Shown here: positions 49,311 through 58,498 of the stretch, piece by piece
Position numbering within the stretch: position 1 is the first letter of the stretch
How the letters are laid out: every line of letters starts with the position of its first letter
Assembly: GCF_000148995.1 (NCBI RefSeq)
Contig: NZ_GL538352.1
Coordinates: 1,319,178-1,383,177 of the forward strand
Direction of reading: 5' to 3'
Origin: Listeria grayi DSM 20601
GTDB taxonomy: Bacteria; Bacillota; Bacilli; Lactobacillales; Listeriaceae
DNA: 64,000 nt
Position numbers and translations under genes: made by a program
Notes under the pieces: model-generated
What the model saw: the letters and a program-made list of their open reading frames with translations, nothing else
Told to the model about the DNA's origin: nothing
Database searches by the model: none

Positions 49311-50997
49311 TCAAAAAATCGTTATTGAAACAGATGTGAAAATCAAAATGAGAGACGGTGTAAAACTTTCCGCAGACATATACAGACCCGCTGCGGAAGG
49401 GAAGTATCCAGTTCTACTCACACGATTACCTTATGGCAAAACATATGGTTTGCACTTTTTAAGGCCACAAGTTTTTGCGGAAAATGGCTATGTAGTTGTT
49501 GTCCAAGATGTTCGAGGAAGATATGGTTCAGAGGGGGAATTCGTTCCATACATCGCCGAAGTAGACGATGGCTATGATACCATCGAATGGCTAGCAGTCC
49601 AAGATTTCAGTAATGGCAACGTAGGAATGTTTGGTTTATCTTACTACGGATTTACACAAGTGCTAGCAGCAATAAGTGGTGCTCCTCACTTAAAAACGAT
49701 TGCACCGATAATGGCGCAAAACAGTATGACAGACGTTTTTAATGACCATGACGGCGCTTTGGAATTAGGAATGTGGGAAACATGGAATCTGGAATCGATC
49801 TTACCAGATATGATGGTGCGAAAATATGCAGGTACACCAGAATACGCTGATAAAATGAAGGAGCTGGTCAAGGATCTTTCCAATATCGAGAAATGGTATG
49901 GTTACAAACCGTATCTGGATTGGCCACCAATGAAAAAAGCAGATGCAATGCCATATTATACGGAACTGCTTCAATTGGAGCGTGATCACAAGCATTGGGA
50001 AACGATCGATGCGTCGAAAAATTATGAAAAAATAAAGGTTCCCGGTATGCATGTTGCAGGTTGGTACGATTGCTTTCTAGATAAAACGATTGCAAATTTC
50101 CAGAATGGTCATCGTAAAGGTTTAGGAGACCGCTTGATTATTGGTCCATGGACACATGCGAATTTTGTTCAAATGATCGGACAACGTGATTTTGGAATGG
50201 CAGCTAACAAATGGGGAGAAGCTAGTAGACATGATTTTCATTTGGAGTGGTTTGATTATTGGTTGAAAGGTATCGAGCCAAAAACCGCGGCGGCACCGAT
50301 TGAGTATTTTGTCATGGGTAGTAATGAGTGGAAGGAAGCGAAAAATTGGCCATTGGAAAATACGCATTTCACACCGCTATATTTCCATAGCGAAGGGGAA
50401 GCAAATTCCAAATCGGGAAATGGGACAGCAAGCTTTGCGAAGCCGAAAGCAGAAGTACCGGACAGCTATACATATGATCCCGAAAATCCAGTTCCTTCAT
50501 GTGGTGGCGGGACGCTTCACAAAGAACAACAGCCCGATGGTCCGCACGATCAGTCCGTGTTAGAAGATCGTGAAGATATCCTCTGCTATACTACCGCTCC
50601 ACTTCAAGAAGCGCTAGAAGTCACAGGTCCGGTACAAGTTCAGTTATGGGCGAAAACAGATGCAGTAAGCACAGATTTTACAGCTAAATTGGTTGATGTA
50701 GCGCCCGACGGTACAGCGTATAACCTTGCAGACGGAATTATTCGTTCTACCAAACAACATACGAATGTTCAAGGAGAGCTATTGCTTTATACCATTGATT
50801 TATGGTCGACGAGTAATAAATTCTTGGTGGGGCATCAGATTCGTGTGGAGATCTCATCTAGCAACTTCCCGAGATTCGATCCTAACCCGAACACAGGAAA
50901 AACTTTCATCGATACAGTAGAATCTGTGCCGGCGCAGCAACAAATTTATCATGATGCGGATCACCCCTCACATATTCTGCTACCGATAATTAAGTAA
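49303..50997 (+). CDS. CocE/NonD family X-Pro dipeptidyl-peptidase-like hydrolase
   Basis: Alpha/beta hydrolase of 564 residues with a C-terminal jelly-roll domain, as in cocaine esterase and glutaryl-7-ACA acylase. Nucleophile Ser in MFGLSYYGFTQ, oxyanion Tyr in LLTRLPYGKTYG, and Asp/His candidates in the second half (GPWTHANF). The substrate is unknown: an acyl ester or N-terminal amide. The GTG at 49294 overlaps the ribosome site, so I use GTG 49303, 8 nt from GGAG and inside a parS palindrome. Upstream transcription may come from recQ-topB. Confidence 0.88.
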   Translation: MKHQKIVIETDVKIKMRDGVKLSADIYRPAAEGKYPVLLTRLPYGKTYGLHFLRPQVFAENGYVVVVQDVRGRYGSEGEFVPYIAEVDDGYDTIEWLAVQDFSNGNVGMFGLSYYGFTQVLAAISGAPHLKTIAPIMAQNSMTDVFNDHDGALELGMWETWNLESILPDMMVRKYAGTPEYADKMKELVKDLSNIEKWYGYKPYLDWPPMKKADAMPYYTELLQLERDHKHWETIDASKNYEKIKVPGMHVAGWYDCFLDKTIANFQNGHRKGLGDRLIIGPWTHANFVQMIGQRDFGMAANKWGEASRHDFHLEWFDYWLKGIEPKTAAAPIEYFVMGSNEWKEAKNWPLENTHFTPLYFHSEGEANSKSGNGTASFAKPKAEVPDSYTYDPENPVPSCGGGTLHKEQQPDGPHDQSVLEDREDILCYTTAPLQEALEVTGPVQVQLWAKTDAVSTDFTAKLVDVAPDGTAYNLADGIIRSTKQHTNVQGELLLYTIDLWSTSNKFLVGHQIRVEISSSNFPRFDPNPNTGKTFIDTVESVPAQQQIYHDADHPSHILLPIIK

Positions 50998-51122
50998 AAA
51001 GTTATCTGTACGCAAACTTCAAACCATGATAAAATAAGAAAGTATTTGTCAAAAAAGAGTTATCTAGCAAGGGGAATAGATACTATTTATATAGAGATTT
51101 TGATTAACGAAGGAGAATGACA

Positions 51123-52442
51123 TTGAATAAATTAGTGAAACGAGCAGGCGCTGCTATGATGGCAGCATTGCTGGCTATCAGCACATTTTCACTTGTGCCT
51201 AATGACGCTCAAGCGGCGACAACACCAAACGTCAATGCGAAAGCAGCATTTACGATCGAGGAAAGCACAGGTAAAGTTTTATATGAAAAGAATCCTGATC
51301 AGCTATTAGGAATCGCATCCATGACAAAAATGCTGGATGAATATATTTTGTTAGAAAAAATCGACCAAGGTAAATTGAAATGGACGGATAAAGTGAAAAT
51401 TTCAGGTTACGCCCATGAAGTTTCACAAGATACATCACTTTCCAACGTACCACTTCGAAACGGTGAATTCTATACTGTCAAAGAATTATATCAAGCAATG
51501 GCAATCTATTCAGCTAATGGGGCAGCAATTGCATTGGCAGAAAAAATCGCCGGCTCTGAAAAAGCATTTGTTGGCTTGATGAACGAAAAAGCGAACAGCT
51601 TAAAGTTAGGGAAACATAAATTCGTTAACGTCACTGGTTTGAACAATAGTGATTTAAAAGGGAAACAACAAATTGGTGGTAAAAATAGCGAAAATAAAAT
51701 GACCGCACGTGGTATGGCAAAGTTAGCAAAATCGCTGATCGATACGTACCCAGATGTTTTAAAGACAGCAAGTACCACAAAACTAGCATTCCGAAAAGGA
51801 ACAAGTGACCAAATCAATATGAGCAACTGGAACTGGCTACTGCCAGGGTTGATTTATGGACGTAAAGGTGTAGACGGTCTTAAAACAGGGACAACGGATT
51901 ACGCTGGGATGTGCCTGACAGCAACAGCTAAGCAAGATGGCATGCGCGTTATCACAGTTATCCTGCATGCTAATGGGGGAAATAGCTCCGATCAACATGA
52001 TGGTACAAGGTTTAAGGAAACAAACAAGATGTTGGATTACGCATTTGATAATTTCAAAGTGAAGCAAGTGGCTAAAGCAGGACAAGCAGTCAAAAAACCG
52101 GCTAGCATTAGTGTGAAAGACGGTAAAGAAGATAGCGTGAAATTAGAGACGAACAAAAATGTGAATCTGGTCGTTCCTAAAGACCAAGCTAATCCGAAAC
52201 TTTCTGAAAATGTAAAACTAGTGAGCAAAGAGATAACGGCACCAGTGAAAAAAGATCAAAAACTCGGTACGATGGAGATCGCACTGAAAAATGATGATGG
52301 ACTAGGCTATATTGATGGTTCAAAAACAAATAAAATCCAAGTAGTAGCAACAAATGCTGTGGATAAATCTAACGGCTTTGTGTTAATGTTAAAAGGTTTT
52401 GGCAGCTATTTTGTGGATGGCGTAAAAGGTTGGTTTAATTAA
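51123..52442 (+). CDS. dacA: D-alanyl-D-alanine carboxypeptidase (PBP5/DacA type)
   Basis: Low-molecular-mass penicillin-binding protein that trims the terminal D-Ala from peptidoglycan pentapeptides. About 440 residues: Sec signal peptide ending AQA-ATTPN, catalytic SxxK as SMTK, SxN as SAN and KTG as LKTGTTD, then the PBP5 C-terminal domain and an amphipathic membrane anchor (MLKGFGSYFVDGVKGWF). The frame opens at ATG 51117, adjacent to GGAG; the TTG at 51123 is spaced better. Monocistronic with a terminator. Confidence 0.96.
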   Translation: MNKLVKRAGAAMMAALLAISTFSLVPNDAQAATTPNVNAKAAFTIEESTGKVLYEKNPDQLLGIASMTKMLDEYILLEKIDQGKLKWTDKVKISGYAHEVSQDTSLSNVPLRNGEFYTVKELYQAMAIYSANGAAIALAEKIAGSEKAFVGLMNEKANSLKLGKHKFVNVTGLNNSDLKGKQQIGGKNSENKMTARGMAKLAKSLIDTYPDVLKTASTTKLAFRKGTSDQINMSNWNWLLPGLIYGRKGVDGLKTGTTDYAGMCLTATAKQDGMRVITVILHANGGNSSDQHDGTRFKETNKMLDYAFDNFKVKQVAKAGQAVKKPASISVKDGKEDSVKLETNKNVNLVVPKDQANPKLSENVKLVSKEITAPVKKDQKLGTMEIALKNDDGLGYIDGSKTNKIQVVATNAVDKSNGFVLMLKGFGSYFVDGVKGWFN

Positions 52443-52446
52443 GTAG

Positions 52447-52489
52447 AAAAAGAGGCGTTTGAAATCAAGTTTTCAAACGCCTCTTTTTT
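52447..52489. terminator. Bidirectional terminator between dacA and pabBC
   Basis: Stem AAAAGAGGCGTTTGAAA/TTTCAAACGCCTCTTTT with a short loop and T-runs on both strands, shared by convergent genes. Confidence 0.93.
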
Positions 52490-54218
52490 ATGGCTGAAAA
52501 TAGATAGGCACCCAACCGCGTACGCTGTTGATAAGCCATATTTTTTTCGCTTTTTTAAGATCTTCCAACAGCAAAGTCCGCTCAGTGATCTTGCGCTCAG
52601 TAAGCAAAGTCTGCCTCATAACGCCAGGCAGGACTCCGGCATCCAGCATAGGAGTATAAAGCTGATCATCGATTTGCAAGACGATATTTCCCGTTATAAA
52701 CTCGGTCAATTGACCATTTTTATTAAACAAAATCGTTTCTTGCGTGTTTTCCTGGCGGTGTTTCTCGTATATCGAACGATGAGAGGTTTTGTGCTTCAGC
52801 CAAATAGAGTTAGTAGAAATAGGATTTTTAGCTAAAACGGCGCGGGTCGGCTCTTGATATTCAACAAGCGGAAGGACCTCTAAGGACAACTTGCCACCTG
52901 GTAATAAACAGCTTCGGAATTTAAAGGTTCCTCGTGGATATTGCTGACTAGCCGACCGCCACTGTTCGCTAGTTTTTGCTCTATCAAATGGAAAAGCAAA
53001 GAACCGAGCACTATTCTCCAAGCGATCCAAATGTGCTTCTAAACGTGAGAGACCGCCATTTTCAAGGCGCAAACTTTCAATCAAGTGGAAGGAGGGGTTG
53101 CTGTTTAATAATACCTTCGTCTTCGTCTGCATTTCCGCATATTCTTCCTCTATTACCGAATCCCAAACAATCCCGCCACCGACTCCGTAACTTGCTATGG
53201 AATCATGGATAGCAACTGTACGAATTGGAACGCTAAAAACGGCCTGTTTAGCAGGTGTAATATAACCGATTGCACCGCAGTAAATGCCGCGGGGGCTAGT
53301 TTCCAGTTGTTCAATCAATGACATCGTACTTTGTTTTGGGGCGCCTGTAATTGAGCCACAGGGGAATAGTGCTTGAAAAACGTCTACGAGTGATGTCTGA
53401 GGAGCGGTTTGTGCTGTGATCGTAGAAGTCATTTGCCAAGTGGTCGGATAAGGCTCAAGCTGGCATAGAGCTTCCACTTGGACGCTTCCGGGCACAGCGA
53501 TTTTGCCAAGGTCATTTCTCAGTAAATCGACGATCATGGTATTCTCCGCCCGATTTTTCGCATCATTTCCCAGCCAATCTCGTAGTTCTCTATCTTCCTC
53601 AGCAGAAGCACCGCGATGGATCGTGCCTTTCATCGGCCGAGTAGTGATTCGATCCTTTTCCCATTTGAAAAATAATTCTGGAGAAGCAGAAAGAATTTGA
53701 AAAGAATCGGTGCAAAGTGAAGCACTATAGGTTGCCTTCCCATTTTGTAAAAGCTTTTCGTAAAACGAAGTGTAGTCAGCAGCGCTTTCTGCGGGGCTAT
53801 TTAAGCGAACCGTATAATTGGTCTGATAGGTATTGCCTCTTGCGATTTCTTCTTTGATGCTTTGCAACGCATTTTGATACGCAGTGAGATCCGTATCACT
53901 CTGCCAATGAAATAGTATATCGGACGACGTTTTGCTATTCTTCATGGATGGTGTTATAGGTTTTTCATAAATTCCGAACCAAATAAGTGGTAGTGAGCCG
54001 GAAGGGCTTTTAACCGCAAGATGAGAATCAAAAGCAGGTGCAGCTTCATAACTTACAAATCCAGCGGCATAATAGCCGGCAGCGATTTTGGCTTCCACTG
54101 CTTGCATGACAGAAGTGACTTTTTCGAGATCACTTGTTTCGTAAACGGTTAAGGGGGTCTCAAAAGCCAACTGCTTATCTTCAAAATCAAATTGTAGACG
54201 ATTCACGATTTGGCACAT
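52488..54218 (-). CDS. pabB: Aminodeoxychorismate synthase component I fused to aminodeoxychorismate lyase
   Basis: Two steps of p-aminobenzoate (folate) synthesis in one 576-residue protein. The N-terminal chorismate-binding domain (to about 355) has the signature NAENTMIVDLLRNDLGKI as NRAENTMIVDLLRNDLG and FPCGSITGAPKQSTM; the C-terminal PLP class-IV domain (about 380-576) has FNKNGQLTEFITGNIVL and GVLPGVMRQTLL. It overlaps pabA by 32 bp. The ATG used has no good ribosome site ahead; the GTG four codons later (54206), 11 nt after AAAGGA, is an alternative start. Confidence 0.95.
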   Translation of the reverse strand: MCQIVNRLQFDFEDKQLAFETPLTVYETSDLEKVTSVMQAVEAKIAAGYYAAGFVSYEAAPAFDSHLAVKSPSGSLPLIWFGIYEKPITPSMKNSKTSSDILFHWQSDTDLTAYQNALQSIKEEIARGNTYQTNYTVRLNSPAESAADYTSFYEKLLQNGKATYSASLCTDSFQILSASPELFFKWEKDRITTRPMKGTIHRGASAEEDRELRDWLGNDAKNRAENTMIVDLLRNDLGKIAVPGSVQVEALCQLEPYPTTWQMTSTITAQTAPQTSLVDVFQALFPCGSITGAPKQSTMSLIEQLETSPRGIYCGAIGYITPAKQAVFSVPIRTVAIHDSIASYGVGGGIVWDSVIEEEYAEMQTKTKVLLNSNPSFHLIESLRLENGGLSRLEAHLDRLENSARFFAFPFDRAKTSEQWRSASQQYPRGTFKFRSCLLPGGKLSLEVLPLVEYQEPTRAVLAKNPISTNSIWLKHKTSHRSIYEKHRQENTQETILFNKNGQLTEFITGNIVLQIDDQLYTPMLDAGVLPGVMRQTLLTERKITERTLLLEDLKKAKKIWLINSVRGWVPIYFQP

Positions 54219-54777
54219 CCTTTACAAGTGTTAAAAAATTTTGCAATAATGCGTGTCCATATTCACTCAAAATAGCTTCTGGATGAAATTGGACGCCAAA
54301 GATTGGAAGTTCCCTATGCGAGATCCCCATGATGATACCGTCGGCAGTTTCAGCTGTCACTTTCAACGAACTGCCTAATGTTTCACGTGAAACAGCCAAA
54401 GAATGGTAGCGGGTAACCGTATAAGGGGAAGGAATCTTATGGAATATATTTTCTCCAGTGTGGGTAATAGGATAGGATTTTCCATGAACAGGATAAGGGC
54501 TTTTTTTCACAGTAGCACCAAAAAAATGCGCTATGATCTGATGACCTAAACAGATTCCTAGAATAGGTATTTTCTGATGATAGGTTTTTAATAGCTTCAA
54601 TGTCGCTTTAGCTTCAGCAGGATGACCTGGTCCTGGTGATAGTATCAAAGCGGAAGGCGTGTCTTCCAATCCAGCCAGCTCATCCACGCGAATGACTTTC
54701 ACAGGCGCATCCAACTCAAGAAAATATTGATAAAGATTATAAGTAAATGAATCATGATGATCGATTAAGAGCAACAA
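54187..54777 (-). CDS. pabA: Aminodeoxychorismate/anthranilate synthase glutamine amidotransferase subunit
   Basis: Provides ammonia from glutamine to the PabB domain. 196 residues: class-I GATase with nucleophile Cys in ILGICLGHQIIAHFFGA, His-x-Glu in VQFHPEAILSEYGH and LSPGPGHP. It could also serve TrpE (amphibolic), but the adjacent pabB makes folate synthesis its main role. TTG start with AAGGAGG 8 nt upstream. Contains a perfect parS (54379-54394). Confidence 0.95.
   Translation of the reverse strand: MLLLIDHHDSFTYNLYQYFLELDAPVKVIRVDELAGLEDTPSALILSPGPGHPAEAKATLKLLKTYHQKIPILGICLGHQIIAHFFGATVKKSPYPVHGKSYPITHTGENIFHKIPSPYTVTRYHSLAVSRETLGSSLKVTAETADGIIMGISHRELPIFGVQFHPEAILSEYGHALLQNFLTLVKDVPNRESSTI
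54379..54394. other. parS: parS site inside pabA, perfect
   Basis: TGTTTCACGTGAAACA in the coding region, specifying part of the sequence AVSRETLG on the minus strand. Confidence 0.95.
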
Positions 54778-54811
54778 GTGGATCGCCTCCTTAATAAGTA
54801 TACTTCCTTCT

Positions 54812-54840
54812 TTTATAGCAAATTAACAGCGTTTATACAA
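54812..54840 (-). promoter_or_regulatory. Promoter of the pab operon
   Basis: Minus strand -35 TTGTAT (54835-54840), 17-bp spacer, -10 TATAAA (54812-54817), 35 bp before the pabA TTG. Its -35 is only 7 bp from that of the divergent serS promoter. Confidence 0.72.
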
Positions 54841-54847
54841 TAATAAC

Positions 54848-54876
54848 TTGTCAAACAATAGCAAATACGATAAAAT
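54848..54876 (+). promoter_or_regulatory. Promoter of the serS T-box leader
   Basis: -35 TTGTCA (54848-54853), 17-bp spacer, -10 TAAAAT (54871-54876). Confidence 0.72.
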
Positions 54877-54882
54877 AAACGT

Positions 54883-55157
54883 AATAAAATAACGAAAAGC
54901 GTAGATAAGAAATAGTACCTTTTATGGCTATCCATAGAGAGTCGGTGGTTGGTGAAAACCGATGTTAGTATAATAGGGAATCCATCTTGGAGCAAACTAG
55001 TCGAAATTTAGCAGTAAACTAGTTCGGTCGAGGTCCGTTAAACCTTATAATGAAGCTGGAGATGTGTTTTAAGCATCTCAATTAGGGTGGCAACGCGGTC
55101 TACTTCCGTCCCTTCTCCAATTATAATTTTTGGAGAAGGTGCGGGAGTTTTTTATTT
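54883..55157 (+). ncRNA. T-box leader of serS
   Basis: Long leader with the T-box core AGGGTGGCAACGCGG at 55084-55098, followed by a terminator (CCTTCTCCAA/TTGGAGAAGG, extended by TTCCG and CGGGAG, then T6; 55105-55157). The stem I region is about 54915-55045. In its 3' side a UCC triplet (54981-54983) is a plausible serine specifier, but I assign this tentatively. Uncharged tRNA-Ser would favour antitermination and raise SerRS. The class is certain from the core motif; serine specificity follows from the gene behind it. Confidence 0.93.
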
Positions 55158-55177
55158 TTGAGGAGGAGGAGAGCTGA

Positions 55178-56467
55178 ATGTTAGATATTAAAGTATTACG
55201 AAATAATTTTGACGAAGTGAAAGAAAAGCTAGCTCACCGCGGAGAAAATCTAGCGGATTTTGAGAAGTTTGGTGAGTTAGACAAGCGTCGCCGGACACTC
55301 TTAGTAGAAACGGAATCGCTGAAGGGGCAAAGAAATGAAGTGTCCCAAGAAATTGCAGCTTTAAAACGTGAAAAGCAAGATGCAGATGCCAAAATCGAAG
55401 AAATGCGTATTGTTGGGGATCGTATCAAAACTTTGGACTTAGAATTGAAAAACATAGATGAAAAATTGCAACGTATTCTATTGTCGATTCCAAATATCCC
55501 GCATGAGTCGACACCGATTGGGGAAACGGAAGATGACAATGTAGAGATTCGCAAGTGGGGAGAAGTAAGAGATTTTACATTTGAGCCAAAAGCACATTGG
55601 GATCTAGGGACTGATCTAGATATTTTAGATTTCGAACGTGCTGCTAAAGTAACGGGAAGCCGTTTTGTTTTTTACAAAAAGTTAGGTGCTCGGTTAGAAC
55701 GTGCTTTGCTTAACTTCATGATGGATCTGCATGCGGACGAACATGGCTATGATGAAATCTTGCCACCCTACATGGTAAATCGGGTCAGCATGACAGGTAC
55801 GGGTCAATTACCGAAGTTTGAAGAAGATGCCTTTTTGGTGGAAAAAGAAGATTACTTCTTGATCCCAACAGCAGAAGTTCCGGTGACGAATCTACACCGC
55901 GATGAAATTTTCCAAGCGAAAGACTTGCCTCGGAAATATACGGCATTTAGTGCTTGTTTCCGCTCGGAAGCAGGTTCGGCGGGGAGAGATACTAGAGGCT
56001 TGATTCGCCAGCACCAATTCAACAAAGTAGAATTAGTTCAATTTGTGAAACCGGAAGACTCGTATGAAGCCTTAGAAAAATTAACAGACAATGCGGAAGA
56101 AGTGTTAAGACGTTTGGAATTACCATATCGTGTACTTAGCATGTGTACAGCTGATTTAGGGTTTACGGCAGCGAAGAAATATGATATTGAAGTGTGGATC
56201 CCTAGTTATGACAGCTATCGAGAAATCTCTTCTTGCAGTAATTTTGAAGCATTTCAAGCACGTCGGGCAGGTATTCGCTTCCGTAGAGAAGCAAAAGGGA
56301 AACCTGAATATGTGCATACAGTGAATGGCTCTGGATTAGCAATTGGAAGAACCGTTGCTGCGATTTTAGAAAATTATCAAGAAGAAGATGGTTCGATCAG
56401 AATCCCAACAGCTTTGCAAAGCTATATGGGTGGTATTACCAAAATCGAAGCTCCAATAGAAAAATAA
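55178..56467 (+). CDS. serS: Seryl-tRNA synthetase
   Basis: Class II synthetase charging tRNA-Ser. 429 residues: N-terminal coiled-coil arm (about 25-100), then motif 2 [21 protein letters not shown] and motif 3 [19 protein letters not shown]. It starts [18 protein letters not shown]; the ATG lies after a long GAGGAGGAGG. It is controlled by the T-box leader directly upstream. The gene stands alone before an NBS-type site and the transaldolase promoter region. Confidence 0.98.
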   Translation: MLDIKVLRNNFDEVKEKLAHRGENLADFEKFGELDKRRRTLLVETESLKGQRNEVSQEIAALKREKQDADAKIEEMRIVGDRIKTLDLELKNIDEKLQRILLSIPNIPHESTPIGETEDDNVEIRKWGEVRDFTFEPKAHWDLGTDLDILDFERAAKVTGSRFVFYKKLGARLERALLNFMMDLHADEHGYDEILPPYMVNRVSMTGTGQLPKFEEDAFLVEKEDYFLIPTAEVPVTNLHRDEIFQAKDLPRKYTAFSACFRSEAGSAGRDTRGLIRQHQFNKVELVQFVKPEDSYEALEKLTDNAEEVLRRLELPYRVLSMCTADLGFTAAKKYDIEVWIPSYDSYREISSCSNFEAFQARRAGIRFRREAKGKPEYVHTVNGSGLAIGRTVAAILENYQEEDGSIRIPTALQSYMGGITKIEAPIEK

Positions 56468-56499
56468 GGACTTGGCGGGATTTCCTGCCGAGTTTATTT

Positions 56500-56513
56500 A
56501 TTTCCTGGGAAAT
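56500..56513. other. Noc-binding-type site, one mismatch
   Basis: ATTTCCTGGGAAAT, the exact complement of the site at 36233, between serS and the transaldolase gene. Confidence 0.7.
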
Positions 56514-56614
56514 AAAGATTGTTCGGAATTTCATAAGCGTTTGACATGCTAATTTGCAAGCGTTGCGTTATAATAGCACTGTAATGAAAGCGTAGATCAA
56601 AAGGAGGACATATC

Positions 56615-57262
56615 ATGAAGTTTTTTATTGATACTGCAAATGTAGAAGAAATCAAGAAAGCAAATCGAATGGGATTTATCGCGGGTGTAACTACTAATCC
56701 GTCTTTAGTTGCTAAAGAAGGTCGTGATTTTAACGAGGTAATCCAAGAAATCACTTCGATCGTAGATGGTCCTGTAAGTGGAGAAGTTGTTAGTTTAGAA
56801 GCGGACAAAATGGTAGAAGAAGGCCGTGAAATTGCAAAGATCCATCCGAATATCGTTGTAAAGATTCCAATGACTGGTGAAGGAATGGCAGCTGTTAAAA
56901 TTTTAACTGCTGAAGGAATCAAAACAAACGTAACACTAGTATTCTCTGCTGCGCAAGCGTTGTTAGCAGCTCGTGCTGGTGCGTCTTATGTTTCTCCTTT
57001 CTTAGGAAGATTAGATGACATTGGTCAAGATGGTCTAGAATTGATTCGTGATATCGCAGAAATTTTCGCCGTACACGATATCAAAACAGAAATCATCTCT
57101 GCAAGTGTTCGTCATCCGATCCATGTAATTGAATGTGCGAAAGCAGGCGCAGACATTGCGACTGTTCCTTATAAAGTGTTTGAACAAATGCTGAAACACC
57201 CACTAACAGATTCAGGGATCGATAAATTCTTGGCTGACTGGGATGCTGCAACAGGTAAGTAA
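56615..57262 (+). CDS. Transaldolase, TalC/fructose-6-phosphate aldolase type
   Basis: Small decameric-type transaldolase (215 residues) of the pentose phosphate pathway. Catalytic Lys in NIVVKIPMT, with N-terminal [20 protein letters not shown] and [11 protein letters not shown]. Residue choice between true transaldolase and fructose-6-phosphate aldolase is not decided here; Gram-positive members are usually transaldolases. ATG after AAAGGAGG; a -10 TATAAT is at 56569-56574 with no ideal -35 (TTGACA lies 22 bp ahead). Confidence 0.93.
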   Translation: MKFFIDTANVEEIKKANRMGFIAGVTTNPSLVAKEGRDFNEVIQEITSIVDGPVSGEVVSLEADKMVEEGREIAKIHPNIVVKIPMTGEGMAAVKILTAEGIKTNVTLVFSAAQALLAARAGASYVSPFLGRLDDIGQDGLELIRDIAEIFAVHDIKTEIISASVRHPIHVIECAKAGADIATVPYKVFEQMLKHPLTDSGIDKFLADWDAATGK

Positions 57263-57276
57263 AGCAGGAGGCATTT

Positions 57277-57621
57277 ATGAATAAATATTGGACTGTAAAA
57301 ACGAAACATACAAGTAATTTCCCAGATCCTTTATTTGTGAATAAAAACGAGGCTATCCGGATAGGGCGAGAAGATTCGGAGTATCCGGGCTGGTTTTTTT
57401 GCAAAGTAAAAGCTAGCGATAAAGAAGGATGGGTTCCTGACCAGTTGATCGAACGCGATGGCGACGGTCACACGGGTACGGTGAATGCCGATTACTCGGC
57501 ACGCGAGCTGAATGTGGAGGCCGGCGATAAGGTCGAAAGCAATCGAGAGCTTAACGGCTGGGCATGGTGCGTCACAGAAGAGGGAACTGCTGGCTGGTTG
57601 CCTTTGGATAAACTGGAATAG
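57277..57621 (+). CDS. Tandem SH3-like domain protein
   Basis: A 114-residue cytosolic protein made of two SH3-like repeats: residues 1-60 (PGWFFCKVKASDKEGWVPDQLI) and 65-114 (NGWAWCVTEEGTAGWLPLDKL). No signal peptide, so not a cell-wall SH3b protein. Role unknown; probably protein-protein or ligand binding. ATG after GCAGGAGGC; 14 bp after the transaldolase stop, hence an operon of two ending at a terminator. Confidence 0.85.
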   Translation: MNKYWTVKTKHTSNFPDPLFVNKNEAIRIGREDSEYPGWFFCKVKASDKEGWVPDQLIERDGDGHTGTVNADYSARELNVEAGDKVESNRELNGWAWCVTEEGTAGWLPLDKLE

Positions 57622-57630
57622 TAAACGTGT

Positions 57631-57678
57631 AATCTCTAAAAACCAGATGATATTTTCTGGTTTTTAGAGATTTTTTTT
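57631..57678 (+). terminator. Terminator after the SH3 gene
   Basis: Seventeen-bp stem AATCTCTAAAAACCAGA/TCTGGTTTTTAGAGATT and eight Ts; it ends 17 bp before the carotenoid-type cluster. Confidence 0.93.
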
Positions 57679-57694
57679 ATAGAAAAAAATATAA

Positions 57695-58498
57695 ATGACC
57701 GAAAAACTGCGTAATTTATGGCTAAAAAGGGAAGAACATAAGGTTAGAAGCCCCCAAAGGAGGAGAAAAAAGATCGACTTACATAAAAGATATTATTTGA
57801 CTTGGCTATTTGTTATTTGGTGGCTGATCGGCTATATTTTACAGGTTTTTTGGACGGTACCCGAAAGTTTAGGATTTTCCAAACCCTTTTTCCTGCTGCT
57901 TTATGCGCTTTGCATGTTGGAGATCAGCGGGGTAATGAGAAATATGAAACTGCTATTTTCTTTCTTAGGATTTGGGGTCGCTTGCTATGTTTTAGAGGTG
58001 GCAAGTGTGCATTTTTCGATACCGTTTGGTACTTATGGTTACACATCCGTATTAGGAAGCCCCGTTTACGGTGTGCCGTTCACGATCGTGTTTGCATGGA
58101 TCGCAGTTTTTATCAATTGTTGGGGGCTAGCAATATCAGCAGGTCGGTTTTGGCAAGCGTTAGAAACAGCTTGTTATATCGTGCTGTTTGATTTGATCTT
58201 AGATCCAGTGGCTATTTTTGAAGGATATTGGGAGTGGAACGCCAATGGATTTTATTATGGGATTCCTCTGCAAAATTTTCTATCTTGGTTTGTCATTGCT
58301 TTTTTATTTGCTTTATTACTCAACAAACATCATTCAAAATCAACGACCAAACGTATGATTTTTGTCCTTTATGGTATGCAGATCCTTTTATTCAGCAGTA
58401 TCGCGGCAAAGCATGGGGAATTTCTGGTCTTTCTCATCGGGATAGTTATTTTAGTAATAGGAGGGAGTCTCTATTATGCTCGAAGCAAAAAACAATAA
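57695..58498 (+). CDS. Carotenoid biosynthesis protein, CruF-like (DUF422) membrane protein
   Basis: Membrane protein of up to 267 residues with about seven hydrophobic segments. The central FGTYGYTSVLGSPVYGVPFTI and later DLILDPVAIFEGYWEWNANGFYYGIPLQNFLSWF match the DUF422/CruF family, which hydrates the psi-end of carotenoids in some bacteria and archaea. The start is uncertain: the ATG at 57695 has no ribosome site, while AAAGGAGG at 57757-57764 has no conventional start at the right distance. It overlaps the acyltransferase gene by 23 bp and begins a four-gene cluster. Confidence 0.82.
   Translation: MTEKLRNLWLKREEHKVRSPQRRRKKIDLHKRYYLTWLFVIWWLIGYILQVFWTVPESLGFSKPFFLLLYALCMLEISGVMRNMKLLFSFLGFGVACYVLEVASVHFSIPFGTYGYTSVLGSPVYGVPFTIVFAWIAVFINCWGLAISAGRFWQALETACYIVLFDLILDPVAIFEGYWEWNANGFYYGIPLQNFLSWFVIAFLFALLLNKHHSKSTTKRMIFVLYGMQILLFSSIAAKHGEFLVFLIGIVILVIGGSLYYARSKKQ

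Noticed and set aside
51117-51122. ATG at 51117 as dacA start
   Set aside because: It lies 1 nt after GGAG; the TTG at 51123 has proper spacing and keeps the signal peptide intact.
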